From Maribellus luteus (GTDB lineage Bacteria > Bacteroidota > Bacteroidia > Bacteroidales > Prolixibacteraceae), in the NCBI RefSeq assembly GCF_003576475.1, contig NZ_QWGR01000011.1:1-64000 (forward strand): a DNA stretch of 64,000 nt, given 5' to 3'. Below are positions 54,403-62,691 of the stretch, in pieces. Below the pieces are notes generated by a model. That model ran no database searches. It worked only from the letters and a program-made list of their open reading frames with translations, and had not been told where the DNA came from. The stretch's first letter is position 1; every line of letters begins with the position of its first letter. The position numbers and the translations under genes were made by a program.

Positions 54403-55707
54403 TTATTCGCGCTCTGAAACCAGCTTAACTCCTACCTGGCAATTTAAACATTTTTTTGTTTCGCAGTAGTTGTTTTTTAGCTGAAGTAATGCCTGAGTTT
54501 CAAAGGCCGACCGTGCTTTTATTCCAAGTTCAGCCCATTTGGCTACAATGGAATTAACTTCGGGAGGTAGCTGTTCCAGAAACTCCAGCGCCCGGTTTTT
54601 CAGGTGGTTTTTGTTTTGCTTTTCACCGTAAACAAACAGAAAGGGAATAACCACGTTTATGATCAGAACCTGAATCGACGTTTCGCCTAATTCTTTTGCT
54701 TGCTGGCTTTTAGATGCTTTATTGAAGTTGTAATGCGTATCCCAGTATTCAGAAGCTTTTACCCTAAAAAGCGTATAGAGTTCCGAAAGACTTTCCATTT
54801 CTATAATGTTGGAAAACAAGGATTCTGACCGGTGAAAAAGCGCCGCCAGTTGCGAAATACGAACCGGCGGAAAGTTGACAGGGCGCAAGCGAAGAAATTT
54901 CCAGAGATGGCTTTCGATGGCTTTTAACTCATATTTTTTGTACAGAAACGAGTATTCTTTCCGCAGTTTCAGGTAGTAATCATCGCCCAGCAATTGGTTG
55001 TTCAATAATCCTGAATTGCCAAAAAGAAGGGCTTCCAGCTGGAAGAGGTTGTTTTTATGCTTGGCAAGCAGCGATGCTGGCAGCGACCGGGCAAGCAGTT
55101 CAAACGGAACTGCATTAACTTTGAACCCGAATGACCGCGCCAGCACCTGGTAAAAAGTTTCGTTCCAGTCGTTGTTGTTGAGTTGGAGTCGCGCCAGAAT
55201 CGCTTCGGTTTTGCTTTCGAGGCGTCCGATCATCAGTCGGTTAAAACCCAGCTGAAGCAGGATCGGATCAATGCGGTGAAAACGGTTTTCGCAGGCAATC
55301 CAGGTTTTGGCATCCAGCAGGCTTTGATAGTTGTTTCGCAGGTATTCCGGATACGTCAGTACCAGCGTTGGAATGGTTTCTCCATTGGTTCGTGCAATTT
55401 CAGTATCATAGGTTTCCACAACGTGCAGCACCACATTGTCGTATGCTTTGTCGTTTTGATGAAGGTGTTTGTTCCAGTCCGAGGCTTTTACGTGTATTTC
55501 AATATTTCCGGCCCAAACCGTATCGCCGAGTTTTATCCGGGCGTTGAAAAAATCAGGACCCGAGTCGGTGTTTCTTTTCCCTTGATGAATAATTTCAAGG
55601 GCTTCTCCCGAACAGGTTTCTATATTTTCAGACTCGAAAAGACGGTTTTCCCAGATGTACTGCAAAAACTCTTCGGGCATGTTGAACGGGGTATTCATTT
55701 CATTCAA
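54403..55707 (-). CDS. DUF2851 family protein
   Basis: The 434-residue protein matches the DUF2851 family, widespread in Bacteroidota. The N-terminal half carries a nuclease-like pattern: EALEIIHQGKRNTDSGPDFF, then NARIKLGDTVWAGNIEIHV and DNVVLHVVETYD. The spacing of D, E-x-H and H residues recalls PD-(D/E)xK-type folds, but no activity is established and this is only a resemblance. The C-terminal half is helical and ends with CETKKCLNCQVG, two Cys-rich turns that could bind metal. It is co-transcribed with the downstream K+-channel gene (9-bp gap). It has no signal peptide, so it is cytosolic. Confidence 0.85.
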   Translation of the reverse strand: MNEMNTPFNMPEEFLQYIWENRLFESENIETCSGEALEIIHQGKRNTDSGPDFFNARIKLGDTVWAGNIEIHVKASDWNKHLHQNDKAYDNVVLHVVETYDTEIARTNGETIPTLVLTYPEYLRNNYQSLLDAKTWIACENRFHRIDPILLQLGFNRLMIGRLESKTEAILARLQLNNNDWNETFYQVLARSFGFKVNAVPFELLARSLPASLLAKHKNNLFQLEALLFGNSGLLNNQLLGDDYYLKLRKEYSFLYKKYELKAIESHLWKFLRLRPVNFPPVRISQLAALFHRSESLFSNIIEMESLSELYTLFRVKASEYWDTHYNFNKASKSQQAKELGETSIQVLIINVVIPFLFVYGEKQNKNHLKNRALEFLEQLPPEVNSIVAKWAELGIKARSAFETQALLQLKNNYCETKKCLNCQVGVKLVSERE

Positions 55708-56415
55708 TTTTCTTTAAAAGTAAAGAATTTTCAGAAATGTTGCCCAACGTAATTTTATTTAAAATGCTCAATTATACATTGATAAATAGCCGCTCGTTGA
55801 ATAGATTATTCGAATTTGTAAGGTTTTCTTACTTATACTTATTTGAGGCTTATCAGCCGGATTTTACTATTTGTCATGACACAAATAGTAAACATAAAAG
55901 TCTAGGCTGCGTCCGCTTCGCTCGAAAAAGCTACGTGTTGTCGGCTAAGAGTTCGGAACTCGTCGTACCTCCTTAAACAGCCGAACTCTTTTGACGCCGA
56001 CTTCACTTGTTTTTCGGCTCACCGCCCGAGGCCAAAGTGCGCGATCTGTTACGGCATTTGAAACGAGGATGGCCTATTTTTATCGATCCCCGAATCGAAA
56101 CCCAGGGTTAGTGAGGGCGGGAAGCTCTGAGGAATCGAAGAGATCACCCGTCCGAACTTAGCCGGGGTGAAGATGACGGGTGAAGATAAAAAGCAGCCTT
56201 GACTTTTCTGCTTCGTCTTTGCGTCAAGGCAAAGATGAAGGCCTCCGGCAGGAAAAAAATGGTTAAATATTTATGGGGTAGATTAAAAAATGAGGCTGGT
56301 ACTATTTTTATAATCCAGTGAAATTTAAAAAAAAACGTGATGGAAAACTTTTTACGTTAGGGTTTCGCAAAGAATAATTTCCATGTTAAGCTTACTAACT
56401 TATTGAAGGTACAAT
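55708..56415. other. 708-bp noncoding gap holding a probable dispersed repeat
   Basis: No gene is convincing here. The plus strand around 55995-56150 contains an open stretch reading SLVFRLTARGQSARSVTAF and then MAYFYRSPNRNPG before a stop. I remember similar short hypothetical proteins from many Bacteroidota, which suggests a dispersed noncoding element rather than a gene. A strong hairpin precedes it (55940-56001). G+C here is higher than in the flanking AT-rich DNA (55737-55900 and 56260-56400). Confidence 0.45.
55940..56001. repeat. Large imperfect hairpin
   Basis: AAGAGTTCGG (55947-55956) pairs perfectly with CCGAACTCTT (55981-55990). The flanking GTCGGC (55940-55945) pairs with GCCGAC (55996-56001), with small bulges. 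The loop is 24 nt. No T-run follows. Confidence 0.7.
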
Positions 56416-56946
56416 TTATCCCCGCATTTTCTGGAAAATATCCCAAAGCACAATTCCGGCGCTAACCGAGATATTGAAGGAATGCTTGGTGCCGTATTGC
56501 GGAATTTCAATGCTGCCGTCGCAAAGGTTTACCACCGATTGTTTAACTCCCTTTACTTCGTTGCCAAAAACAAGCGCAATCTTTTCATTCTCACCGGGCC
56601 GGAAATCGGGCAGCATAATGCTGTTTTCCACCTGTTCGATGGCGTAAACCGTAAAGCCGTCTTCTTTTAAGCTTTTGACCACTTCTTCGGTATGTTCGTG
56701 GTATTCCCAGGCAACCGACCGTTCGGCATCGAGCGCCGTTTTGCGAATTTCGTTGTTGGGCGGTGTGGCGGTAATTCCGCAGAGGTATATTTTACGAACC
56801 AGCAAAGCATCCGACGTACGAAATACCGAGCCAATGTTGTGACAACTCCTGATGTTGTCGAGTACCACAACCATCGGCGATTTTTCTGATTCCCTGTATT
56901 CTTCCACCGTCAGCCGGTTAAGCTCGCTGTTTCTTAGTTTTCGCAT
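56416..56946 (-). CDS. SpoU/TrmH-family RNA 2'-O-methyltransferase
   Basis: The 176-residue protein is a SPOUT methyltransferase with the deep trefoil-knot motifs: NIRSCHNIGSVFRTSDA (motif 1, catalytic Arg), IALVFGNEVKGV (motif 2) and IEIPQYGTKHSFNISVSAGI (motif 3). It lacks the N-terminal RNA-binding domain of RlmB, so it is a minimal TrmH/TrmL-sized enzyme. It transfers methyl from SAM to ribose 2'-OH in tRNA or rRNA; the exact position cannot be told. The 117-bp gap upstream to the arginine deiminase gene contains GCTGTGAGCC / CTCGAG-type words but no promoter box. Confidence 0.92.
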   Translation of the reverse strand: MRKLRNSELNRLTVEEYRESEKSPMVVVLDNIRSCHNIGSVFRTSDALLVRKIYLCGITATPPNNEIRKTALDAERSVAWEYHEHTEEVVKSLKEDGFTVYAIEQVENSIMLPDFRPGENEKIALVFGNEVKGVKQSVVNLCDGSIEIPQYGTKHSFNISVSAGIVLWDIFQKMRG

Positions 56947-57063
56947 TATTTGTAAGCTGTGAGCCTCGAGCCATAAGCTTCGAGTATGTTTCTAAAAGAT
57001 AAATTCTTTTTTATGTTGTCAATATTTTTTTGAGGCTGTGATTGTCAACCGAGACTCTAAAGA

Positions 57064-58323
57064 TTACCAATTCACTTTTGCTCTCCTGATCGGTTGCGTC
57101 ATACAGCGGGCGCCGCCACCACCTCTTGCCAGTTCCGATCCGGCAATGGTTACCACACACTTTTTGTAATCATCGATCGAGATCTTTCCATCTATTACAT
57201 CGGTAGCGGCAAGTATTTCGTAGCCCTTGCTGTTAAGTTCGTCCAGCGTATGGTTGTTGCGCTGGTAGCCGATGATTTTTCCCGGTTCAAACGCAAAAAA
57301 GTTGGCTCCGCTGTGCCATTGTTCGCGTTCCTGCATCCAGGCATCTACGTGGCCTCCGCAGGAGATGGGCTCGAGGTCCATTCCCAGTTTCTGAAGCGCA
57401 GCCGGAATGTTGGGGTGCTCTTCTATTTTGTTCACTCTTCCGTTTTCGATTTCAAGATGAATGGTCCGGTAACGGCTCATGCCAAAAATAACCGGCGGGT
57501 AAACCATGCATTCATGCGTATTCAGAAAAGTAAAAACCATATCGAGGTGAATAAAGGATTCGGGCGACGAAGGCAGCTCCTGTACAATGATGTGGTGTTT
57601 TTCTTTCTTTGTTCGTTTGATGCTTTCGATGATAAAGTCGATCCCCTGGGTGCTGGTTCTGATTCCTGTTCCGATCACAAAAATATCTTCGCGGGCAATC
57701 TGAACATCGCCGCCTTCGATGGTGGAGCGCGGATGCACCTGGATTTCAGAAGCCGGTTTTGACGGGTTTAAAACAGTTGTTTCAATCTCGGGATGATGGT
57801 TAAAGATGGCATCCATGATCATCGACTCGCGTTCGCGAACCGGGTTGGCCATTTTTCCCACCAGCATGCTGTCGTTCATTCCCATGGCCGAGTCGCGCGT
57901 GAAAAACAGATTGTGCAGCGGTCGCAACCAAAAACGTTCGTTGCTGAGGTAGTTGGTCAGGTTGTTCTTCTCCAGTGCAACACCTTCTATCAGCAGTTTG
58001 CTCATTACATCCGCCGGAGTGTTAAGCAGCGATCTGCTGAGCTCATTTTTTTCGAGCGTGCAAATGTCGTTTAGTAACTGGCGTCTCACTTCCTCTTTTT
58101 CAAGAATAACCGACAGCAGGTCTTTTACCTCGAAAACTCGGGTAACTTTTTGCAACACACCTTTTAACTGTGCGTATTCTTTCGAGGCAATCGAAAGATT
58201 CAGAATGTCGCTGTACAAGGCCCGTTCGGCATTTTCGGGTGTCATGTTTTCTACTTCCGACCCCGGTGTGTGCACAATTACGCCTTCCAGTTTGCCGATC
58301 TCAGAATGAACGCTTGTCTTCAT
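57064..58323 (-). CDS. arcA: Arginine deiminase
   Basis: The 419-residue enzyme hydrolyses arginine to citrulline and ammonia. Guanidino-modifying-enzyme motifs are present: the N-terminal IGKLEGVIVHTPG, FFTRDSAMGMND, the Glu-Asp centre IEGGDVQI, the catalytic His in FIHLDMVFT and the nucleophilic Cys407 in GGGGARCMTQP. The partners arcB (ornithine carbamoyltransferase) and arcC (carbamate kinase) are not adjacent, so a full fermentative arginine pathway is not shown by this window. Acid or ammonia stress is another possible use. A perfect TATATTTG promoter box lies 25 bp upstream. Confidence 0.95.
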   Translation of the reverse strand: MKTSVHSEIGKLEGVIVHTPGSEVENMTPENAERALYSDILNLSIASKEYAQLKGVLQKVTRVFEVKDLLSVILEKEEVRRQLLNDICTLEKNELSRSLLNTPADVMSKLLIEGVALEKNNLTNYLSNERFWLRPLHNLFFTRDSAMGMNDSMLVGKMANPVRERESMIMDAIFNHHPEIETTVLNPSKPASEIQVHPRSTIEGGDVQIAREDIFVIGTGIRTSTQGIDFIIESIKRTKKEKHHIIVQELPSSPESFIHLDMVFTFLNTHECMVYPPVIFGMSRYRTIHLEIENGRVNKIEEHPNIPAALQKLGMDLEPISCGGHVDAWMQEREQWHSGANFFAFEPGKIIGYQRNNHTLDELNSKGYEILAATDVIDGKISIDDYKKCVVTIAGSELARGGGGARCMTQPIRRAKVNW

Positions 58324-58347
58324 ACTTCGTATAGTTTTTTAGTGGAT

Positions 58348-58355
58348 CAAATATA
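58348..58355 (-). promoter_or_regulatory. -7 promoter box (TATATTTG) of arcA
   Basis: The minus strand reads TATATTTG, an exact TAnnTTTG match. The predicted start point gives a leader of about 18 nt before the ATG at 58323. Confidence 0.55.
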
Positions 58356-58432
58356 TAAACTTTGCTTGGCCTGTAATGGATTAATTATTTATTCGTTCTA
58401 CTTTTACACGGATAATTTTTAAAAACATTCGC

Positions 58433-59017
58433 TTGAGGAAATGGGTATTGATATTGGCAGGGCTTCTGATGGCGGGGCTTACACGGGCACAACAACCTGA
58501 GCGGAAAGAAGTAAATCTGGGCATAATTCAGAACGGCGATACCGTGGTGTTTAAAAACATCAAGGAAGTGATTGTTTTTCCGGAACGAGAGTTTAAGAAC
58601 AAACGCGACTACCGGCGTTATTCAAGGTATGTGCAGAAAGTGAAAAAGGTGTATCCTTTGGCTGTTGAAGCGCGCGAACTGCTGGTTGAATACCAGCCGC
58701 GGTACGAAGCGCTGGAAGACCGGGGCGATCAACGAAAGCTGATGAAGAAGCTGGAGAAAGAGCTGCTCGATAAACACAAGAACGAACTGAAGAAATGGTC
58801 GATCTCCGACGGTAGGATCCTGTTAAAGTTGATCAACCGCGAAACCGAGCGAACACCCTACAGCCTGATTCAGGATTTCAGAGGAGGCTTTAGCGCCGTG
58901 TTCTGGCAGGGCATTGCCAAGTTGTTTAAAAACGACCTGAAAGCCGGCTACAATCCCGATGACGAAGACAAAATGCTGGAAGAAATTGTAACCTTAATTG
59001 AGTTGGGGTATCTATAA
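58433..59017 (+). CDS. DUF4294 protein, TTG start, secreted
   Basis: The frame has no ATG before an internal methionine in the signal peptide. The TTG at 58433 gives a proper signal sequence (RKWVLILAGLLMAGLTRAQ) and 194 residues. The mature part is DUF4294: VFKNIKEVIVFPEREFKNKR, YRRYSRYVQKVKKVYPLA, a charged helical middle, and the conserved WSISDGRILLKLINRET. This periplasmic family is found almost only in Bacteroidota and has no assigned function. The thpR gene follows after a single base, so the two are translated from one message. Confidence 0.87.
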   Translation: MRKWVLILAGLLMAGLTRAQQPERKEVNLGIIQNGDTVVFKNIKEVIVFPEREFKNKRDYRRYSRYVQKVKKVYPLAVEARELLVEYQPRYEALEDRGDQRKLMKKLEKELLDKHKNELKKWSISDGRILLKLINRETERTPYSLIQDFRGGFSAVFWQGIAKLFKNDLKAGYNPDDEDKMLEEIVTLIELGYL

Positions 59018-59018
59018 A

Positions 59019-59585
59019 ATGAACAAGGAAATAAGAACTTTTGTTGCGGTTAAAATCATTCCGGAGAAAGCATTGATGGATCAGTTTCAACAGTTCAAAA
59101 GTATTTTTAGGGGCGATGGTATCAACTGGGTGCAGGAAGATAATTTCCATCTTACTCTTCGGTTTTTGGGGAACACGTCCCGTTTCCAGGCAGAACAATT
59201 ATCGGAACGTTTTGCTGAAGTAGCCAGCGGTTTTACTTCTTTTGAGTTTGCAGTAAAAGGTGTCGGTTATTTTAAAAGCAAGGGCAGTCCGCGTGTGCTG
59301 TTTCTGAAAATCAGTGATTCGGAACAGCTGTCGGCTTTGGCATCAGAAATTGAGACGTCGGTAGTTGCTGCCGGTTTTCAGGAAGAACAGAAAGCATTTC
59401 GTCCACACCTTACGCTAGGCCGAATCAAGCACTTGGGTAACCGCAATCGTTTTTGTTCGATTGTTGATGATTTGCCGGAGGCTCTTTACCAGCGGGTGAA
59501 AGTTTCGGAGTTTATTTTTTACCAGAGTATTTTGCGGCCGGAAGGGCCCGTTTATCAACCCATAGAAACATTTCAGTTAAAATGA
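59019..59585 (+). CDS. thpR: RNA 2',3'-cyclic phosphodiesterase (2H family)
   Basis: I use the ATG at 59019 (MNKEIRTFVAVKI); a frame opening at 58998 would overlap the DUF4294 gene. The 188-residue protein has both H-x-T motifs of 2H phosphoesterases, FHLTLRFLG and RPHLTLGRIK. They hydrolyse 2',3'-cyclic phosphates at RNA ends to 2'-phosphates and can also ligate tRNA halves in vitro. It is cytosolic. It lies 1 bp after the DUF4294 stop and overlaps the next gene by 4 bp, so the three are one transcription unit. Confidence 0.93.
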   Translation: MNKEIRTFVAVKIIPEKALMDQFQQFKSIFRGDGINWVQEDNFHLTLRFLGNTSRFQAEQLSERFAEVASGFTSFEFAVKGVGYFKSKGSPRVLFLKISDSEQLSALASEIETSVVAAGFQEEQKAFRPHLTLGRIKHLGNRNRFCSIVDDLPEALYQRVKVSEFIFYQSILRPEGPVYQPIETFQLK

Positions 59586-59908
59586 TTGCACAAACACCAC
59601 AACCACCGTATTACGCGGTGATCTTTACTTCGGTACGAACCGAAACCGGCGATGGCTATAGCGAGATGGCTGACAAAATGGTTGAGCTGGCTAAAAAGCA
59701 ACCCGGATTTCTGGGCGTAGAAAGTGCCCGGAACGAAATCGGAATTACGGTTTCTTACTGGGAATCGCTGGAAGCAATCCGAATGTGGAAAGCGAACATT
59801 GACCATTTAGAGGCACAGCTTTTAGGAAGAAAGAAGTGGTATAAAACTTATAAGACCCGAATTACAAAAGTGGAACGGGATTATGAGTTTGATGGGCTGA
59901 AGAGTTGA
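59582..59908 (+). CDS. ABM-domain (antibiotic biosynthesis monooxygenase-like) protein
   Basis: The 108-residue ferredoxin-like protein belongs to the ABM superfamily: YYAVIFTSVRTETGDGYSEM, KKQPGFLGVESARNE and GITVSYWESLEAIRMWK. The name is historical; many members are small heme- or quinone-related or detoxifying enzymes, and several have unknown roles. It overlaps thpR by an ATGA. It is probably cytosolic. Confidence 0.9.
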   Translation: MIAQTPQPPYYAVIFTSVRTETGDGYSEMADKMVELAKKQPGFLGVESARNEIGITVSYWESLEAIRMWKANIDHLEAQLLGRKKWYKTYKTRITKVERDYEFDGLKS

Positions 59909-60154
59909 AGGACTGAAGGATTGAAGGATTGATGGACAGAGGGACGGAATGCAAGAATGCTTGAATGGAAGAAAACCGAGACATCGAACCTCGTTTAGTT
60001 GCCTATTGAATTTTGCCTATTGCCTATTTTGGGTTGATGGACTGATGGGCTGAATGCTTGAATGCAGAAATAAGCTACGAGCTGCTAGCTGTTTCGGCAA
60101 TACAGCATCTCCGCAACACAATAATACCACATCTCTGAACTTTGAACACTGAAC
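59909..60154. repeat. Low-complexity intergenic tract of short imperfect repeats
   Basis: The 245-bp gap has repeated words GAAGGACTGAAGGATTGA / AGGATTGATGGACAGAGGGA and GCCTATTGAATTTTGCCTAT / TGCCTATTTT. No gene is visible. It separates convergent genes and may be a slippage-prone dispersed element. Confidence 0.5.
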
Positions 60155-61573
60155 TCACTTCCCATTTCCCTTCACACTGACCATAACCGTATAGATCAGT
60201 ATTTTAAAGTCGATGTAAAGCGAGATGTTTTTCAGGTACATCATATCGTAGGGAAGCCGTTCTAGCATTTCGTCGACATTGGATGCATAGCCGTATTTTA
60301 CCTGCCCCCACGAGGTGATTCCCGGCCGCAGTTTGTGCAGGTGGGTGTAATAAGGCGCACGCTCAACTATTTGTTTTATGTAGAATTCTCGCTCGGGGCG
60401 CGGCCCTACCAACGACATTTCACCAATCAAAACGTTGTAAAACTGCGGGATTTCATCGAGGTGTGTTTTTCGCAAAAAACGGCCAATTTTGGTGATTCGC
60501 CCGTCGTCTTCCGAAGAGAGAGCAGGGGTGCCATTCTCGGCATCCTTTACCATGCTGCGCAGTTTATGAATATGAAAAGGCCTTCCAAAGCGGCCAACCC
60601 GCTCCTGTTTGTAAAACACCGGTCCGTGCGAAGTGCTTTTTATGATAACCGCGAGCACAACAAAAACCGGGAAAAACAAAATCATGGCAATCAGCGAAAA
60701 AAGAACATCGAGCATTCGTTTGGTGTTTTCCTGCCAGGCAGGCATTAATCCGTTGCTGATTTTTATAAGTGGGCTGCTGTAAATCGTATTTACTTTAACG
60801 GTTCCCGAGAGGAAGTCGTACAGGTCGGGAATGCCCCAGATCGTTACCTGCCGGTTTTCAATTACCGTAAGAATTTCGCTGGCTTTGGCTTCTTCGTGGG
60901 GTTCAAAAGCCAGGATCACTTCTTCGATGTTGTTTTGCTGAAGAATGTTTAAAATATCGTCGATCTCTCCCAGGTTGGGTAAATGATCTTTCAGTGCATC
61001 TTCGTTGTTGTCTTTCAGCGCAATGTATCCCACAAATTTATTTCCGGCCGGACGCAGCTGACTGTTCATGTCCTCAAAAAGTTTCAGGGCCTTTTTATTG
61101 CTGCCGACAATCAGTGTGTTGAACCCGATTTTACGCCGGTGAATTTTATGGATGGTTCCGGTGGTTAATACCAGCCTGAAAAAGTAAGTCAAAGAGAAAT
61201 GTAGTCCGAATAAAACCAGCAGCGACTGGTAGTAGTTTTTGTACGATTCAATCCAGTCGTCGAGCATAAAGGCAAAGAAAAGTACGATAACACCCACTAC
61301 GGACGTAGCAAAAGTCTGTCCCAGTTCGAGTAACCGGGAGCGGCGGAAAATATTCCGGTAAAAACCGGTGATGTAATAAAACAAAATCCAAAAGGAAGGA
61401 ATGATGATGAGCGCCAGGAAAAACTGGGGAGTGAGCTCAAAAGGCACATCCCAGCCTCCAAAAAACTGGGGCTCAATAATCTCTTTCCGATAGATAAAAA
61501 ACAAACCCCAGGAAAGGGCTGCTGCCAGAAAATCAAAAGTAAGGTATTTGACGACCTGCCGCTTTTTGTTCAT
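60155..61573 (-). CDS. Undecaprenyl-phosphate sugar phosphotransferase (exopolysaccharide initiation)
   Basis: The 472-residue protein starts with about five membrane helices (residues 10-130) and a central CoA-binding/Rossmann-like region (FNTLIVGSNKKALKLFED). It ends with the conserved catalytic domain: DVLFSLIAMILFFPVFVVLA, GRFGRPFHIHKLRSM, ETHLDEIP-type KTHLDEIPQFYNVL, MSLVGPRPEREFYI and RPGITSWGQVKYG. It transfers a sugar-1-phosphate to undecaprenyl phosphate, the first step of a surface polysaccharide. Only this gene and an oxidoreductase-like gene upstream (95-bp gap, same strand) are here; the remaining glycosyltransferases must lie elsewhere. Confidence 0.93.
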   Translation of the reverse strand: MNKKRQVVKYLTFDFLAAALSWGLFFIYRKEIIEPQFFGGWDVPFELTPQFFLALIIIPSFWILFYYITGFYRNIFRRSRLLELGQTFATSVVGVIVLFFAFMLDDWIESYKNYYQSLLVLFGLHFSLTYFFRLVLTTGTIHKIHRRKIGFNTLIVGSNKKALKLFEDMNSQLRPAGNKFVGYIALKDNNEDALKDHLPNLGEIDDILNILQQNNIEEVILAFEPHEEAKASEILTVIENRQVTIWGIPDLYDFLSGTVKVNTIYSSPLIKISNGLMPAWQENTKRMLDVLFSLIAMILFFPVFVVLAVIIKSTSHGPVFYKQERVGRFGRPFHIHKLRSMVKDAENGTPALSSEDDGRITKIGRFLRKTHLDEIPQFYNVLIGEMSLVGPRPEREFYIKQIVERAPYYTHLHKLRPGITSWGQVKYGYASNVDEMLERLPYDMMYLKNISLYIDFKILIYTVMVSVKGNGK

Positions 61574-61668
61574 TCGCTCCGATTAAGTCTGGTTCCGTTT
61601 ATTTGCAATTCAGCAGTAAAACGGACGACCTGGATTTTTATTGCCGCAAAAGTAGGCTTTTACATTCA

Positions 61669-62532
61669 CTAAAGGGAAGAAAACTGCATCAATTTGCGGT
61701 TGATCTTTTGCACCACATGCATGGCAATCAGGTAATCTTCGAGGCAGCTGTTTTTCTTTACCTTTTTTTCGATGGTTTGCACAAAATGATCGAACTCGTT
61801 TGTGCGGGAGTATTGGTCGAGGTTCACCGCCTTGTTGTTGCATAGAAATGTTCCCTGCGTAAAGTTGAAGGCCACAAACTGGTTGTCGGCGTATATTCTG
61901 ATTTTGAAATCGTTGAGCGATTCCAGTTTGCCGTAATTAAGGCTGATAACCGAGGCGTCGTTGAATTCGAGGCGCACGTTGGAAAAACGGGAGCTGTTAA
62001 AGCCTGGAAAAGCAACCGCGCCTATTTTTTTGGGGCTGATACCTGTAATGCCAAGCAGCATCAGCAACATGGTATACAACGATTCGCTGGCCGTTCCGCC
62101 GGGTTCGAAGTTCGAATATTCGATGAAGGCAGGTGTGTGCACGTTTTCGTTCATCCACTGAATGGCCGGTGTGAAATAGTATGGATTAGTGATTTGTACC
62201 ACCGATCCCGATTCGTTGGCGAGCTTGTTCAGTTCGGTACATTCGTCGATCGTAAGTGCCGGATGTTCGGTGCAGAAAATATGCTTCGACTTTTTGATCA
62301 TTTCCTGCATGAGCCTGAAGGCGTGCGGAGTGGAGTTGTCCATCAGAATTACATCGGCACGTTCAACCAGTTCCACCCGGTTAAATTCGGGTACCGAGTA
62401 ATGAAAGCTATTTAGCTGGGTATGACTCCCAACGGAGGCTTTCCCTATGATGTTTACTGAAGAATTTTCCTTTAATTTTAATGCATGAGGTTCCAGAATA
62501 GCTGTCTTCCCAATTAGCCCGACATTCATCAT
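61669..62532 (-). CDS. Gfo/Idh/MocA-like oxidoreductase, atypical nucleotide loop
   Basis: The 287-residue protein has the general layout of Gfo/Idh/MocA enzymes: an N-terminal Rossmann fold (NVGLIGKTAI, VELVERADVILMDNS, KHIFCTEHPAL) and a C-terminal sheet domain (AFPGFNSSRFSNVRLEF, NEFDHFVQTIEKK). The usual G-x-G-x-x-G NAD loop is not present; the sequence is GLIGKTAILEPH. It is also shorter than the usual 330-400 residues. It could still bind NAD or have lost activity. It lies 95 bp upstream of the sugar transferase on the same strand, suggesting a role in surface polysaccharide. The ATG at 62532 is followed by a second ATG, either of which may be used. Confidence 0.75.
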   Translation of the reverse strand: MMNVGLIGKTAILEPHALKLKENSSVNIIGKASVGSHTQLNSFHYSVPEFNRVELVERADVILMDNSTPHAFRLMQEMIKKSKHIFCTEHPALTIDECTELNKLANESGSVVQITNPYYFTPAIQWMNENVHTPAFIEYSNFEPGGTASESLYTMLLMLLGITGISPKKIGAVAFPGFNSSRFSNVRLEFNDASVISLNYGKLESLNDFKIRIYADNQFVAFNFTQGTFLCNNKAVNLDQYSRTNEFDHFVQTIEKKVKKNSCLEDYLIAMHVVQKINRKLMQFSSL

Positions 62533-62558
62533 TTTTCCAGATATTTATACGGTTTCAG

Positions 62559-62566
62559 CAAAGGTA
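62559..62566 (-). promoter_or_regulatory. -7 promoter box (TACCTTTG) of the Gfo/Idh-like gene
   Basis: The minus strand reads TACCTTTG, an exact TAnnTTTG match, 27 bp before the start codon at 62532. Confidence 0.5.
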
Positions 62567-62667
62567 AACGTCAGTTTCATATAAATTTGATATGTCAGCG
62601 CTAATTTATTAACGTTAAATGTTAATATTGAACAAGGGTGCGCCTCGTTTAAAAGGGGCAATTCGTT

Positions 62668-62675
62668 TAATTTTG
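62668..62675 (+). promoter_or_regulatory. -7 promoter box (TAATTTTG) of pcm
   Basis: This is an exact TAnnTTTG match, 17 bp before the pcm ATG at 62692. A TTTA at 62648-62651 may be a weak -33 element. Confidence 0.55.
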
Positions 62676-62691
62676 TGATTTAACTTCAGGA

